From contig NZ_CP139247.1 of the NCBI RefSeq assembly GCF_034087045.1, positions 4,924,001 to 4,988,000 of the forward strand: a stretch of DNA of 64,000 nucleotides, read 5' to 3'. Shown here in pieces: positions 1 through 9,290 of this stretch (positions within the stretch are counted from its first letter, which is position 1; each line of letters begins with the position of its first letter). The notes under the pieces were generated by a model. It was not told the DNA's origin. It worked only from the letters and a program-made list of their open reading frames with translations, and did not search any database. The position numbers were made by a program, and so were the translations under genes. The DNA comes from Chitinophaga sancti. Its GTDB lineage: Bacteria > Bacteroidota > Bacteroidia > Chitinophagales > Chitinophagaceae.

Positions 1-319
1 TGGCTAAAAGTAGATGAGATGAATACAGGCGGGTTGTTAGCCGGTTGTTGGTGTGGTGAAGTTCTCTGTGTTTGCAGGGGCCTTTGTTGTATAATGATCT
101 TGAGTTGAACGATGGGGGGAATAAGTATTATTGGAAAAATAAGTATAAGGTTGCTTCCAAAGAGGTTTAAGAAGCTACTTTCATCATTATATGGATTTGG
201 CAGGTCAGACTATACTTTATATCAGTACAATGACAGGTATCACGCTACAGGTATTGATGGTTACTATAGGGTGATTATTTTATTTTCGCTGGCGATAAAG
301 ATAGTTATTAAACATACAA
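1..319. other. Left-edge stretch without a convincing gene
   Basis: Several short frames are open here but none resembles a family I recognise. A plus-strand frame from about 60 to 170 reads like a protein tail (it ends in SKEV before a TAA), and another frame from 112 to 336 is open for 74 codons. The pieces may be the broken 3' end of a gene lying outside the window. I do not assign a product. Confidence 0.3.
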
Positions 320-321
320 AT

Positions 322-355
322 GCCGCTGCTAAATAATTAACAGCGGCAATTTTTT
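322..355 (+). terminator. Rho-independent terminator hairpin
   Basis: A 7-bp GCCGCTG/CAGCGGC stem encloses a 12-nt AT-rich loop and is followed by AATTTTTTC. It closes whatever is transcribed from the left edge and faces the end of the minus-strand cytochrome operon at 374. Confidence 0.7.
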
Positions 356-373
356 CATCCGTAAAATGATTGA

Positions 374-541
374 CTAATACAATCCTTTAATAAAGAGATA
401 TTCTTTTTCTTCTTTCAGTTTTACCTTTGAAATTGCTGCATCTTTCTGTAATAAGAGGATTTTTGTGTAAATGATGATCAGCTGGCGTACTATCGCTCCC
501 AGCAACAGTATTGAAGCTATTACAAAAACTGGCGTGGTCAT
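374..541 (-). CDS. Small membrane protein (55 aa) at the end of the cytochrome operon
   Basis: A 55-codon frame starts with ATG at 541, six bases after the stop of the upstream cytochrome c gene. Residues 5-31 form one hydrophobic helix (VFVIASILLLGAIV and on), followed by a charged tail rich in Lys and Glu. Position and topology match the single-helix accessory subunits that accompany terminal oxidases (compare CydX or CcoQ), but I see no specific family signature. The tight spacing in the same orientation is the main reason to call it a gene. The role as an oxidase subunit is inferred from context. Confidence 0.6.
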   Translation of the reverse strand: MTTPVFVIASILLLGAIVRQLIIIYTKILLLQKDAAISKVKLKEEKEYLFIKGLY

Positions 542-547
542 AAAGAA

Positions 548-1888
548 TTATTTAATTGATAAGATAAATTTCGATAATTCGTTCAGATCGTCTTCTGAAA
601 ATTTGTCTCCAAAGGCTGGCATCTGTGGAAAATCGGGTCGTTTTTTACCAGGATTTTTGATCCATGCTTTCAGCTTTTCGGGCTGATCATGATAAATACT
701 TACCATCTCCAGCATAGGTGGGCCTACAAGTTTAGCATCTTTCTGATGGCAGGCACTGCAATTGCCTTTAAATAGTGCAGCGCCTTTGGCTACATCGCCA
801 AGTGATGAGTCTATTTCCAGCGTTTCTTCTTCTTCCTGTGGATTGGCCCGGGCTTCGGCAGATAGTTTTTCAAACTCCGCAGTTTTGGCGGCCATCAGTT
901 GTTTGTGAGGCGCAAGTGCATTAGCACGGTATACGTGCCGGCCACTTCCCATAAACAGTACAGTTGTACCCAGGGCGACCACTACTTTGCCAAAATGCCT
1001 GTCAATTTTTTCTGCTGGTCCTGTAATTGCCTTCCATATCCAGATCATTGCAGGAATAGCAATAGCAGCGCCTGTCAGGATGATAGCTATAAGATTCCAG
1101 CCTATTCCTTTTGAGGGTAATGTCATCAACACCAGCGGGCCTATTAAGAACTGGAAAGCGGAGGCCGCCAATGTCAGTGAATAAGCCTTTTTCTTGATTT
1201 CGTATCTGGATAGCTTCGTATAGAAACTTTCAAACGGATAGTTCTTTCTTCCTGTGTACCAGAATAGGAATAATCCAGTTACACCCAATGAGGCGCAGAT
1301 GAAATGAAGGTAGCGCGGAAACACATTCGGTAATAACAGGGCACTCATAAAACCTTTGATTGTTCCCCACTTTTCAGGAAATAGCATCAGGTTGATGTTT
1401 ACCAGGAATATTAACGGGATAAACAGGAATATAGCTACTGCGGCAGCGATAATTGAAAGATGCAAAGCTTTATTCTGTGCGAGACTTTTCCATGTGTATT
1501 TATGCAGGTAAGTCAGCAGAAATGCGATAGTGACCAATGGGATAATAGATATCCACATCAATCCGGTAAGTGCATTGGCAGAATAAAAGTAAATGCTGTA
1601 AAGTGTATTGATACTTAATAATGGGGCTACGCCCAGTACTACGGCCAGACTTTTATTGACGGTGATTGTTTTTGCAATTTCGTTTGCCAGACTATCATAG
1701 TCTTTATCCTTTAGACCTTTTATTTCAGCCCATAGTGTCAGGATGGATCCTCCCAGCATGAGATTCACAAATACAATATGTGCCAGAAATGAAATGACAA
1801 GTAGTACTACCAATAGCCATTCCGGCAATGGCAAATCCAATGGTATATCTCTTGGTACAGGAGTGGTTGCCTGCAAAAAGTAAAGCAT
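548..1888 (-). CDS. Multi-spanning membrane protein with C-terminal cytochrome c domain
   Basis: 446 aa. Residues 20-315 contain about eight hydrophobic segments. A charged linker (around 330-360) leads to a class I cytochrome c domain with haem motif CSACH at 377-381 and candidate axial Met residues near 393 and 423. It lies 35 nt downstream of a second membrane protein of the same general design (1924-3411), so the two probably form one complex. The arrangement resembles cytochrome bd-superfamily variants in which quinol or cytochrome c oxidase-like membrane subunits carry fused haem c. That family call is inference; membrane location and covalent haem binding are read directly from the sequence. 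The start at 1888 gives a short periplasmic N terminus before helix 1. Confidence 0.7.
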   Translation of the reverse strand: MLYFLQATTPVPRDIPLDLPLPEWLLVVLLVISFLAHIVFVNLMLGGSILTLWAEIKGLKDKDYDSLANEIAKTITVNKSLAVVLGVAPLLSINTLYSIYFYSANALTGLMWISIIPLVTIAFLLTYLHKYTWKSLAQNKALHLSIIAAAVAIFLFIPLIFLVNINLMLFPEKWGTIKGFMSALLLPNVFPRYLHFICASLGVTGLFLFWYTGRKNYPFESFYTKLSRYEIKKKAYSLTLAASAFQFLIGPLVLMTLPSKGIGWNLIAIILTGAAIAIPAMIWIWKAITGPAEKIDRHFGKVVVALGTTVLFMGSGRHVYRANALAPHKQLMAAKTAEFEKLSAEARANPQEEEETLEIDSSLGDVAKGAALFKGNCSACHQKDAKLVGPPMLEMVSIYHDQPEKLKAWIKNPGKKRPDFPQMPAFGDKFSEDDLNELSKFILSIK

Positions 1889-1923
1889 GCCTGCGTTTGA
1901 TTTTAATGAAATAATTTGTTTAA

Positions 1924-3411
1924 CTATTGGTCTGCAAGTTTTTTCTCCTGCGTTTTTTCTTCCTGTTGTTTTTCCATAACAGTCCTGGCAGCTTCCATAT
2001 CATTGAGCTTATTAACGGTTACTCCTTCTGTTTGTGCTCCTTCCAATACTTCTTTTGTTTCCTGCACATATTTGATATATGCTACAAGTGCTTTCAGCTC
2101 CTGTTTATTACCAGGGAAAGGTGGCATATAGGTACGTGCATTGTGCATAGTTGGAATATAAGCTTCCATTGCGTTTTCGCTCAATGGTTTGCCGAATCCA
2201 TACATCCGCTCAAATACATAAGTAATAGAATTGACGCCCTGTGTGGTATGGCAGCGGCTGCAAGAGAGCATGAAAACATTACGGCCTGCTTCAATTTTAT
2301 TATCAGCTGTTACTTCCGGTGTACTGGTATAGGTTGCATATTTGAGGATACCGTCTTTTTTATACAACGGATAGTCTTCTTCTTTAAGCAGATTGCTATA
2401 CATATAGCCTCCAATGACGTATGGTTTCCGGATGAACTCTCTGACACGTTCAAAAATGCCAAGAAATCCAAAGGAGATGATGCAGGCAACCAGTGCTACC
2501 GGAAACCTCATCCACCCTGATTTTAGTAATCCCAGTAATGCCAGCAGCAATACCACTACTATTGCAACGAGTATCACATATTGCAACAGGTTATAGTATT
2601 GTGAAAAGTCAATAGTGCCAATGGCCGTACTCATATTTGCCTTCATGGCAGTAGGCATCACCCTATAATAATTAATAGCGCCGGCGAGTGAAAAGGGGGC
2701 CCAACAAAGTATCCAGGCAGATGCTGACCGCACAGCTTTTTTCCTCATGTCTGTTCCGGTTGTTGTAAACAGGGTGATCAGCATGAGGCCAAATACCCCA
2801 CCGATCAGCATAGCTGTAGGTGTACGGAACATTAACTGTGGCAGATAAATCGGGTTTGTAAAACCATTAAGCAGGCTATGATGCGTTTTCCAGTTACCGG
2901 GATCCATCATAAAGCTGAGAATGGATACAATAATTGCCATGGTTATCCAGGAAAATATAGATAAGAACCAGCCAAATCTGATGTGCCTGAGTTTGGAAGT
3001 CAATGATTTATTTGCATTATTCCAGGTGAGGAAATAAATAACAATCAATATTACTTCTGTTACAAACACCAGCCATTCGGTGAACCATGCCCAGTAGAAA
3101 ACCCTGATGAGACTACCTATAGATGCAGGACTAACCAGTGCTACAGAGAACCAGATGCCAACGCCGGTCATAGCGCCCAGGGTGGTAGTAATGATGAAGC
3201 CAACTTTCATCATTTTGTACACCATTTTATCCCAGTTTGCATCTGTAATTTCTCCGGTATCACTATTTTTTACGCCCTTCTGTTCCAACCATGTCACTAA
3301 TGGAATGAAACCGACAGCGAGGCCATGATTAATAAGCACATGAATGATGGCAATCATGGCTATCAAAAAACGATCGTTTAGCCAATCGAGATGAAATAAT
3401 GGGAAATCCAT
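1924..3411 (-). CDS. CydA-like membrane oxidase subunit fused to cytochrome c
   Basis: 495 aa. The first helix carries H24 and H29 in HVLINHG, similar to the N-terminal haem-ligand helix of cytochrome bd subunit I. GVGIWF (around 83-88) and ERVREFIRKPYVI (around 321-333) also recall CydA. About nine membrane segments precede a C-terminal cytochrome c domain with CSRCH at 384-388 and a Met-rich loop (TYMPPF). The tail after 455 is a charged coiled-coil-like extension. Usual CydA lacks haem c, so this would be a divergent bd-superfamily member, perhaps oxidising cytochrome c or passing electrons to the 446-aa partner. Haem c attachment is certain from the motif; assignment to the bd superfamily is moderate. 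Confidence 0.65.
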   Translation of the reverse strand: MDFPLFHLDWLNDRFLIAMIAIIHVLINHGLAVGFIPLVTWLEQKGVKNSDTGEITDANWDKMVYKMMKVGFIITTTLGAMTGVGIWFSVALVSPASIGSLIRVFYWAWFTEWLVFVTEVILIVIYFLTWNNANKSLTSKLRHIRFGWFLSIFSWITMAIIVSILSFMMDPGNWKTHHSLLNGFTNPIYLPQLMFRTPTAMLIGGVFGLMLITLFTTTGTDMRKKAVRSASAWILCWAPFSLAGAINYYRVMPTAMKANMSTAIGTIDFSQYYNLLQYVILVAIVVVLLLALLGLLKSGWMRFPVALVACIISFGFLGIFERVREFIRKPYVIGGYMYSNLLKEEDYPLYKKDGILKYATYTSTPEVTADNKIEAGRNVFMLSCSRCHTTQGVNSITYVFERMYGFGKPLSENAMEAYIPTMHNARTYMPPFPGNKQELKALVAYIKYVQETKEVLEGAQTEGVTVNKLNDMEAARTVMEKQQEEKTQEKKLADQ

Positions 3412-3467
3412 ACTAATCTGATATTTATTTCACAAAGTTCGTAATATCATTACATGTCCAGTTCTGA

Positions 3468-3662
3468 TTAAAGGGACGAGTGTATAGATATTGAATACTT
3501 TACATTTTCATTTTCAACACTAACGTTTTCAAATTCGTTACTCTGCTTTTTCATGATCATGGCTCTGATAAAAAAGCAAACTAAAAGACATATAAAGAGT
3601 AACAGCGCTACACGGTTGATGAAATAGATATATCCTATTGCTTTTTGATTATTGTTATTCAT
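3468..3662 (-). CDS. Small single-helix membrane protein (64 aa)
   Basis: One hydrophobic helix (about residues 17-35) and a short acidic tail. Its ATG overlaps the stop of the upstream AraC gene by four bases (ATGA), indicating translational coupling, and the cytochrome pair follows 57 nt downstream. No family is recognised. It may be an assembly or regulatory peptide of the oxidase; that is inference from position. Confidence 0.5.
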   Translation of the reverse strand: MNNNNQKAIGYIYFINRVALLLFICLLVCFFIRAMIMKKQSNEFENVSVENENVKYSISIHSSL

Positions 3663-4528
3663 GATTTGAGTGTTTTTGATTTTCTGAAATTTTCCGGTGT
3701 GATACCGGTTTCTTTTTTATAAAAGGTGATGAAATAAGATGCACTTTCAAAGCCCAGCTCGTAGGCTATTTCAGCTACAGACTGAGCCGTGTGATGCAAT
3801 AGTCTGCCAGCTTCTTTTACAATTCTGGATCTGATTATACTACCGCTGGTAGTGTGATAAAATTCATGGCAGAGCTTATTCAGGTAATTGGTTGTAATGT
3901 GTAACTGGTCTGCATAAAAGGATGGATGACGATGATGCGCATAGTTGTCCTCAACCAGTTGTTCGAACCGGATGATTTTTATGTGCTTTATGTTTTTTTC
4001 TTCCTTTACAGGCAGTTTAAATATTGATCTGTCTAATTCGTGTAAGAGTATATTTAAATAGGATCTTAACAGGTCATGTTTTCCTTCAAATATATTTTCG
4101 AATTCGTTTTGTATCTGCATCAAAAGATGATCCCATTTACCTGACTGTTCATGACTGATCCTTGTTGCAATGGATACATGTTGTGTCATGAATGCGAACC
4201 TGTGCAACACATTATTATTATACCGTAATGAAAAGAAATGCTCTGTAAAGCACACCATAAAGCCGGTTGCCCTGTTATTTAAATCTAAGCAACAGATACT
4301 GTTCGGTTTTGCAAAAATTACTTTTGGCCCTTCTGCATGGATTTTTTCATTATCAATAGTCACCCACCCCGCAGCATCCCATACATAAATTAGCATGTAA
4401 TAAGATAGCCTGTGCAGGTGCTCCAGAAAAGGATAGTGTAGTAAGAGATAAGGAAGTACGTCTATCCGGAAATCGTTTGTATCCGGGCCAAAAGTAGATA
4501 ATGAGTAAACCGGGATTGCCTCCCTCAT
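3659..4528 (-). CDS. AraC-family transcriptional regulator
   Basis: 289 aa. The N-terminal half (about 1-180) is a cupin-like sensing domain with no recognisable ligand motif. The C-terminal half (about 185-285) has the two helix-turn-helix units of the AraC family, ending in the typical segment VAEIAYELGFESASYFITFYK and GITPENFR. The gene sits between the SCO1/Cys-triad genes upstream and the haem-c oxidase genes downstream in the same orientation and is translationally coupled to the 64-aa protein. It is the obvious candidate regulator of the locus; the signal is unknown. Confidence 0.88.
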   Translation of the reverse strand: MREAIPVYSLSTFGPDTNDFRIDVLPYLLLHYPFLEHLHRLSYYMLIYVWDAAGWVTIDNEKIHAEGPKVIFAKPNSICCLDLNNRATGFMVCFTEHFFSLRYNNNVLHRFAFMTQHVSIATRISHEQSGKWDHLLMQIQNEFENIFEGKHDLLRSYLNILLHELDRSIFKLPVKEEKNIKHIKIIRFEQLVEDNYAHHRHPSFYADQLHITTNYLNKLCHEFYHTTSGSIIRSRIVKEAGRLLHHTAQSVAEIAYELGFESASYFITFYKKETGITPENFRKSKTLKS

Positions 4529-4578
4529 AGTTTATTATTAGTACTTACTGGTGAATAAAAAGGTTAGTTCAGTTGAAA

Positions 4579-4944
4579 CTAACTGATGGGTGGGCGAAGA
4601 ATAGGGTATTTGATACCGCTTAACAGCGCTGTAGTGATATCGGGAAATTCATTTAAAATAATGGCAACAGGGCATGATTGTGCTGTTATCTCAATATCAT
4701 GCACCCAAAGTGTGACTGGAGCCTGTTTCAGTTCGACTGTTCTTTTTTCTCTTTCCTGTTCTTTTTCCAGTTGTTTTTCAAGGAAGCAGGCACCTTTACA
4801 AATTGGCATCCTGTCAAACCTGTTAATGCAATAATTAGCTGCGATGTAGTCCCGTTCCAGATAAAACAGTCCTACCAGCCAAACATTGGCAGTTGTCTGA
4901 ATGAACAGAGAGAAGATAAGTAATATGGCTGCAAGCCTTTTCAA
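4579..4944 (-). CDS. Cys-triad small membrane protein, copy 1
   Basis: 121 aa. A hydrophobic N-terminal segment (about 3-28) is followed by C39, C49 and C53 (YCINRFDRMPICKGACF), then a Lys/Glu-rich helix. Two other proteins in this locus (9291-9719 and 9802-10191) have exactly the same C-x9-C-x3-C spacing and the same basic/acidic helix after it. The family recurs in Bacteroidota next to TonB receptors and metal genes but has no established function to my knowledge. It starts seven bases after the SCO1-like gene. A role in binding copper or another thiophilic metal is inferred from the cysteines and neighbours. Confidence 0.75.
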   Translation of the reverse strand: MKRLAAILLIFSLFIQTTANVWLVGLFYLERDYIAANYCINRFDRMPICKGACFLEKQLEKEQEREKRTVELKQAPVTLWVHDIEITAQSCPVAIILNEFPDITTALLSGIKYPILRPPIS

Positions 4945-4951
4945 ATAATAT

Positions 4952-5587
4952 TTATGTTTTTTCTTTTAACAATATATGGATATCCCGGATGAGTCGTCCG
5001 GTTTCGGTACTATCAGTGCCATCATATACTCCCCGGATATGCCTGTTTTGGTCAATTAACAAAAAACCGCCGCTGTGGGTAAAGCCTCCAGGTATTGTGC
5101 TATCAGGGTATACAGTGGCATAATAGGATGCTGCCAGTTTATAAATAGTATCTGCAGGGGCTGTAACAAAGTGCCATCGTTCAGTTTGCACACCAAGGGA
5201 TGTGCTATAAGCTTTCAGGCGGGGTATGGTATCGTATTCGGGGTCGATAGTATGTGAGAGGAAGTTGACGTTTCTGTTATCATCAAAGGCGTGATATACT
5301 TTTAGCATTTCCTTTGTCATAGTCGGGCAGATAGTAGGGCATGACAGGAAGATAAAATCTGCAACATAAATTTTGTCTGCAAAGGTATTGTTGGTAACCT
5401 GGTTACTATCCTGATCAGTAAGTGTAAAGTTTGTAATAACCGGATAGATCGTATCGGTTATTCCTGTGACAGGATTTGTTCTGTAATCAGCATCTCCCAG
5501 CATGGGTAGTTTGCCAGGTTGGGTATGGCAGGAGATGAGTCCTGCTGTGATAATAAGTAGTAACGCTGTCAGTATCTGCGTTTTCAT
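4952..5587 (-). CDS. SCO1/SenC-family lipoprotein
   Basis: 211 aa. A lipoprotein signal (LLLIITAGLISC, Cys20) places it at the periplasmic face. The thioredoxin-like fold carries the SCO copper site: C83 and C87 in CPTICP plus H171 in THSGGF. SCO proteins bind copper and help assemble Cu-A centres of cytochrome oxidases or act as thiol-disulphide reductases. The neighbouring oxidase-like genes are not of the copper type, so here it may serve haem c maturation, copper handling or redox sensing. It precedes the Cys-triad gene and follows a TonB receptor. Confidence 0.9.
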   Translation of the reverse strand: MKTQILTALLLIITAGLISCHTQPGKLPMLGDADYRTNPVTGITDTIYPVITNFTLTDQDSNQVTNNTFADKIYVADFIFLSCPTICPTMTKEMLKVYHAFDDNRNVNFLSHTIDPEYDTIPRLKAYSTSLGVQTERWHFVTAPADTIYKLAASYYATVYPDSTIPGGFTHSGGFLLIDQNRHIRGVYDGTDSTETGRLIRDIHILLKEKT

Positions 5588-5639
5588 ACATGTTAATTTA
5601 AAGGTATGCTGCTTTTTTTAGCAGCATACCTTTCATCCT

Positions 5640-8015
5640 TTAAAATCGCACTGCTATACTGGCAGAAATTCTGCGCAGCATTCCGGGAGTAAAGGTGCCG
5701 GACCCACCTGTATAGTAGGCCTTGTTGCCAATATTATCTGCAATAATAGCAAATCTGTATCGTGCATGATTGTAGAACAAAGATGCATTGATGATTGTGT
5801 AACTATTGAGGTAAAACTGGCCATTGATTGTATTATTAATAATCAGATTGCGGGATGCATAATTACCGCCGGCTCCGATTCCTAATCCGATTGGTAGCTG
5901 ATAGCTGGCATAGAAGTTCACCATTTTATCAGGACCGGAACTAACAGGGCGTAGTCCTTTGATAGTACTGTCTGCCGATGTCATATTACTATCATTGTAA
6001 GCGAAGCCTGCATTGAGAAATAATCCTTTCACCGGTTTTGCCTGCAAATCGATTTCGACACCTTTGCTGTACTGAGAACCTTCCTGTATGCTATAAGTGG
6101 GATTAGCCGGATCGGTTCTTACTGTATTGTTTACCTTTATATCATAGTAGCTGACAGTAGCACTTAAAATATCTTTTGCCAGATCGGCCTTAATACCACC
6201 TTCCAGTTGGTTTGCGTACTGGGGCTTAAACGTTGACACGGTACCATCAGGTTGTGTGACTGGTGCTACGTTCTGAAATCCATTGGTATAGTTGCCAAAT
6301 ACGGACAGATGATCTTTCAGGATTTCATATACAAATCCAAATTTCGGGGAAAATGATGTTTGTTCATAATTCCCGGAAATAGCCACAGTGGCGGTATTGG
6401 TAGTCCCCTTATTGTCATATCGATCTACACGCAAACTAATCATCACATTCAGGCGGTCGGTAATATTGAGCACATCTGAGGCGTAGGCTGCATAGGTATA
6501 AATCGAACTGGATGAGTATGTGGGTGTGTAATTATTGAGTTTGGTATTGATTGCTGTGGCGTTAATTGCATTGTATGATGGCATACTGCCGTGGAGGTTA
6601 AGTGTATCAAATGATACGCGTCCACTTCTTCCATTGAGTGCATTGGAGGAGAAGTTGGATGTATTCTGGTAGAATTCAAGTCCTGCCACCAGGCGATTGC
6701 GCAATTGCCCGATTTTAAAATCTCCAATAAAGTTTTGCTGCACCTGGCGAATGATGTAAGTACTGGTCAGGTATTGGGAGACATTTCTAATTAGCAGGCT
6801 ATCTCCTTTTGGTAAACTAAAAGTAAGATAGTTGCCGGTATTCTCTGCACGGGTACTGATCAGATTAGTTTGAGAGGTCCATTGGCTGGAAATCTTATAA
6901 TTAATCTGGCCATAAAAACTAATATTCGGGTCTTTTAAAGTAATGCCATTATTGCTGTAAGACCGTTTATATTCCAATGGCAGTGCTTCAGGTGTAGCTG
7001 CCCAGGTTTGTGTGGAACCGGTTTGTTTTGGTCCTGTGGGAATGAACTGAGGCATAGAGGTACTTTCACGGGAATATATTTCTGCATCCAGGAAGAATGT
7101 AAGTCTGTCACTTGCTTTATAGGTCAGACTGGGAGCTACAAAAATACCACGAAGGAAGCCAGCATCCTGAAAACTCCCTTCGTAATGATAGGCTGTATTC
7201 ACACGCATCAGTGCTGTTTTGTCTTTATTGAGCGGGGTATTGATATCTGCGGTAAATCTATTGAGGTCATAGCTACCTCCCTGAAAACCGACTTCTACCA
7301 TTGTGCTGTCAAAAGGTTTTTTGGTAATTCTGTTCAGCACACCGCCAAATGATACCAGAGAGCTACCAAAGAGTGCACCTGAAGGTCCTTTGATAACAGA
7401 TAACTGTTCTACATTGGCCATATCCATATCACCGGTCACATATCCTGCTACGCCATTGCGGATATAATTTCTGGTATTAAAGCCTCTGCTAATGTAGTAG
7501 GACGATACAGATGCCCATCCTTTGCTGACACCGGGTGCATTCCTTGTAATAATGCTGTTCAGATCGGTAAGGCCCTGTTCACGAATAAGCTGGTTGGAAA
7601 TGGTGGTAATCACCTGTGGATTTTCCAGGTAACGAAGTGGCAGTCTGGCACTGAAAGAGCTAGCTTTATCTTTGGCGCGTACCAGGTGAGTACCAATAGT
7701 GACTTCATTTAGCTGTCTGGTAGATCTGTTTAGCTCGAGAGTTAAAACTAAATTTTTTCCCTGGCTGATGATTATATTTTGTTTGGTGGCAGTATATCCG
7801 GCACCCGTAGCCATCAGTGTATAAGTGCCGGTTTGTATTTTATTGATGATAAAAGTTCCTTCTTCATCGGTCACTGCTCTGTAGGAAGTTCCTTCAAGAC
7901 TGATTACAATATGGGAGAGCGGATCACCAGTATTGGTGGTGATTGATCCCTGGATCGATTGACCCAGTGCTGGTATTGTGAATAAAAAGAGAATTAAAAA
8001 TTGAATGTATTTCAT
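5640..8015 (-). CDS. TonB-dependent siderophore-type receptor
   Basis: 791 aa. Signal peptide (1-18), then a carboxypeptidase-regulatory-like beta domain (about 20-105), a plug domain (about 125-235, with VIKGPSGALFGSS), and a 22-strand beta barrel ending in a C-terminal aromatic residue (VRF). The plug wording (LENPQVITTISNQLI) is typical of the FhuE/FoxA-like siderophore branch. It transports a chelate across the outer membrane using TonB energy. It lies between the DJ-1/YHS gene and the SCO1-like gene, so the substrate could be a metal-chelate other than iron. Its closest relative in the window is the 716-aa receptor at 13859. Confidence 0.92.
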   Translation of the reverse strand: MKYIQFLILFLFTIPALGQSIQGSITTNTGDPLSHIVISLEGTSYRAVTDEEGTFIINKIQTGTYTLMATGAGYTATKQNIIISQGKNLVLTLELNRSTRQLNEVTIGTHLVRAKDKASSFSARLPLRYLENPQVITTISNQLIREQGLTDLNSIITRNAPGVSKGWASVSSYYISRGFNTRNYIRNGVAGYVTGDMDMANVEQLSVIKGPSGALFGSSLVSFGGVLNRITKKPFDSTMVEVGFQGGSYDLNRFTADINTPLNKDKTALMRVNTAYHYEGSFQDAGFLRGIFVAPSLTYKASDRLTFFLDAEIYSRESTSMPQFIPTGPKQTGSTQTWAATPEALPLEYKRSYSNNGITLKDPNISFYGQINYKISSQWTSQTNLISTRAENTGNYLTFSLPKGDSLLIRNVSQYLTSTYIIRQVQQNFIGDFKIGQLRNRLVAGLEFYQNTSNFSSNALNGRSGRVSFDTLNLHGSMPSYNAINATAINTKLNNYTPTYSSSSIYTYAAYASDVLNITDRLNVMISLRVDRYDNKGTTNTATVAISGNYEQTSFSPKFGFVYEILKDHLSVFGNYTNGFQNVAPVTQPDGTVSTFKPQYANQLEGGIKADLAKDILSATVSYYDIKVNNTVRTDPANPTYSIQEGSQYSKGVEIDLQAKPVKGLFLNAGFAYNDSNMTSADSTIKGLRPVSSGPDKMVNFYASYQLPIGLGIGAGGNYASRNLIINNTINGQFYLNSYTIINASLFYNHARYRFAIIADNIGNKAYYTGGSGTFTPGMLRRISASIAVRF

Positions 8016-8032
8016 GTTTGTGCCGTTCGTCT

Positions 8033-8914
8033 TTATTTTATATACTTCCCTGGATTTTTTAAGAAGTTTTTTTTACATGTTTCTGAGCAGAAGTAATATG
8101 TTTTACCTTTGTATTCAGTATTTATTTTTTTATCCACCATCGGCATTCTACAAACCACATCTGATGCAGAAGTATCAAGATTGTTCATATTCATGGGATG
8201 GGCATCCCTTTGAAATTTCATACCTGCACCAGGTAAAGGCCATGCTTCTTCGCGATGTGGGTAATATTGCATACCTCTGGCCACCATACTGCTCATTCTA
8301 TCGCCACTATAACGTTCTACCAGATGAAGTGCACCATCAATTCCGGAGGTGACCCCTGAAGTAGTAATAATATTTCCTTCATCTACATACCTGACCTCTT
8401 TTACTAAAGTAAGGTTAGGAAATGTTTCACCGAAATCGTCTGCCACGAAGAAATGGGTAGTAGCTTTATGATGATCCAGAATACCGGCTGCTCCCAGCAG
8501 GTAAGCTCCAGTGCATACAGACATTGTTACTGCCACGCTATCTTTGTATTGCCTGATAAATGAGCACATGGCACTATCTTCCCGGAGAGAATCGATTACT
8601 TTCATACCTGCTCCTGGAATCACCAGCACATCTGGTTTGGGCATATTGCTTATCTGATAATCGGGTTGTATACCTATATGACCATCTGTAAATACCATTC
8701 CTGGTTTAAATGCGACTGTATACACCTGGTACTGGCCCCTGGTCACACTCCCAGCCTTAATAAAAACATCAGCAGGTCCGGCAAAGTCCTGTAATTCCAT
8801 TCCATCGTAAGCTAATACGGCCACTTTTATAACAGGTTTTTCTGCGGGGATATTTTGTGCAAAAACAGCTCCTGTCCCCCAGATCAGGGAGATAAATACA
8901 AAAAGTTGTCTCAT
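8033..8914 (-). CDS. Secreted DJ-1/PfpI domain fused to a YHS metal-binding domain
   Basis: 293 aa with a signal peptide (1-19). Residues 28-215 form a DJ-1/PfpI class I glutamine amidotransferase-like domain with nucleophile-elbow Cys C134 in SVCTGAYLLG. Residues 250-293 form a YHS domain (VVCRMPM, then FCSETCKKNF), a short Cys-rich domain found in copper-handling proteins. A homologue with the same architecture is at 12773. DJ-1-like domains in the periplasm may act as chaperone, deglycase or amidase; the combination with YHS suggests metal-linked chemistry, which is inference. It starts 16 nt downstream of the 94-aa membrane protein. Confidence 0.85.
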   Translation of the reverse strand: MRQLFVFISLIWGTGAVFAQNIPAEKPVIKVAVLAYDGMELQDFAGPADVFIKAGSVTRGQYQVYTVAFKPGMVFTDGHIGIQPDYQISNMPKPDVLVIPGAGMKVIDSLREDSAMCSFIRQYKDSVAVTMSVCTGAYLLGAAGILDHHKATTHFFVADDFGETFPNLTLVKEVRYVDEGNIITTSGVTSGIDGALHLVERYSGDRMSSMVARGMQYYPHREEAWPLPGAGMKFQRDAHPMNMNNLDTSASDVVCRMPMVDKKINTEYKGKTYYFCSETCKKNFLKNPGKYIK

Positions 8915-8930
8915 TATAGATTATTAAAAG

Positions 8931-9215
8931 TTAGATGTGGTCCTGTACATTCTCAAACAGTTTGATATGTACATATTTCTCATAGTATTTTATAACCATG
9001 ATTCTGAAATATATTCTGATTACCAGCGCCAATACCACTGCTAACATGACAATAGCAGCCCAAAGACTACCTTGTTCAGAGACCAATAATTTTCCGTAAT
9101 TGTAGACGCAATATAAAAGTGAAACTGCGGCTGCCAGGCGGAAAAGCTGTCTGAATTCCGGGTATAAATAGCTGGGCCTGATGCGGGTAAAAACCGCATT
9201 GAACAAATTTTTCAT
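8931..9215 (-). CDS. Small membrane protein (94 aa), unknown
   Basis: Two hydrophobic segments (about 26-44 and 51-73) between basic ends. No family is recognised. It is co-oriented with and 16 nt upstream of the DJ-1/YHS gene, so it is probably in the same operon. Confidence 0.6.
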   Translation of the reverse strand: MKNLFNAVFTRIRPSYLYPEFRQLFRLAAAVSLLYCVYNYGKLLVSEQGSLWAAIVMLAVVLALVIRIYFRIMVIKYYEKYVHIKLFENVQDHI

Positions 9216-9290
9216 AATCTATCGTTAGGTGATGCAAAAGACAAGCTCATGTAAATAAATTACATGGCATTTCAGTGAAGTATATATCAA

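Noticed and set aside
1927..2520. 197-codon frame opposite the CydA-like gene
   Set aside because: Antisense to a gene with clear haem and membrane motifs; Phe/Cys-rich shadow composition.
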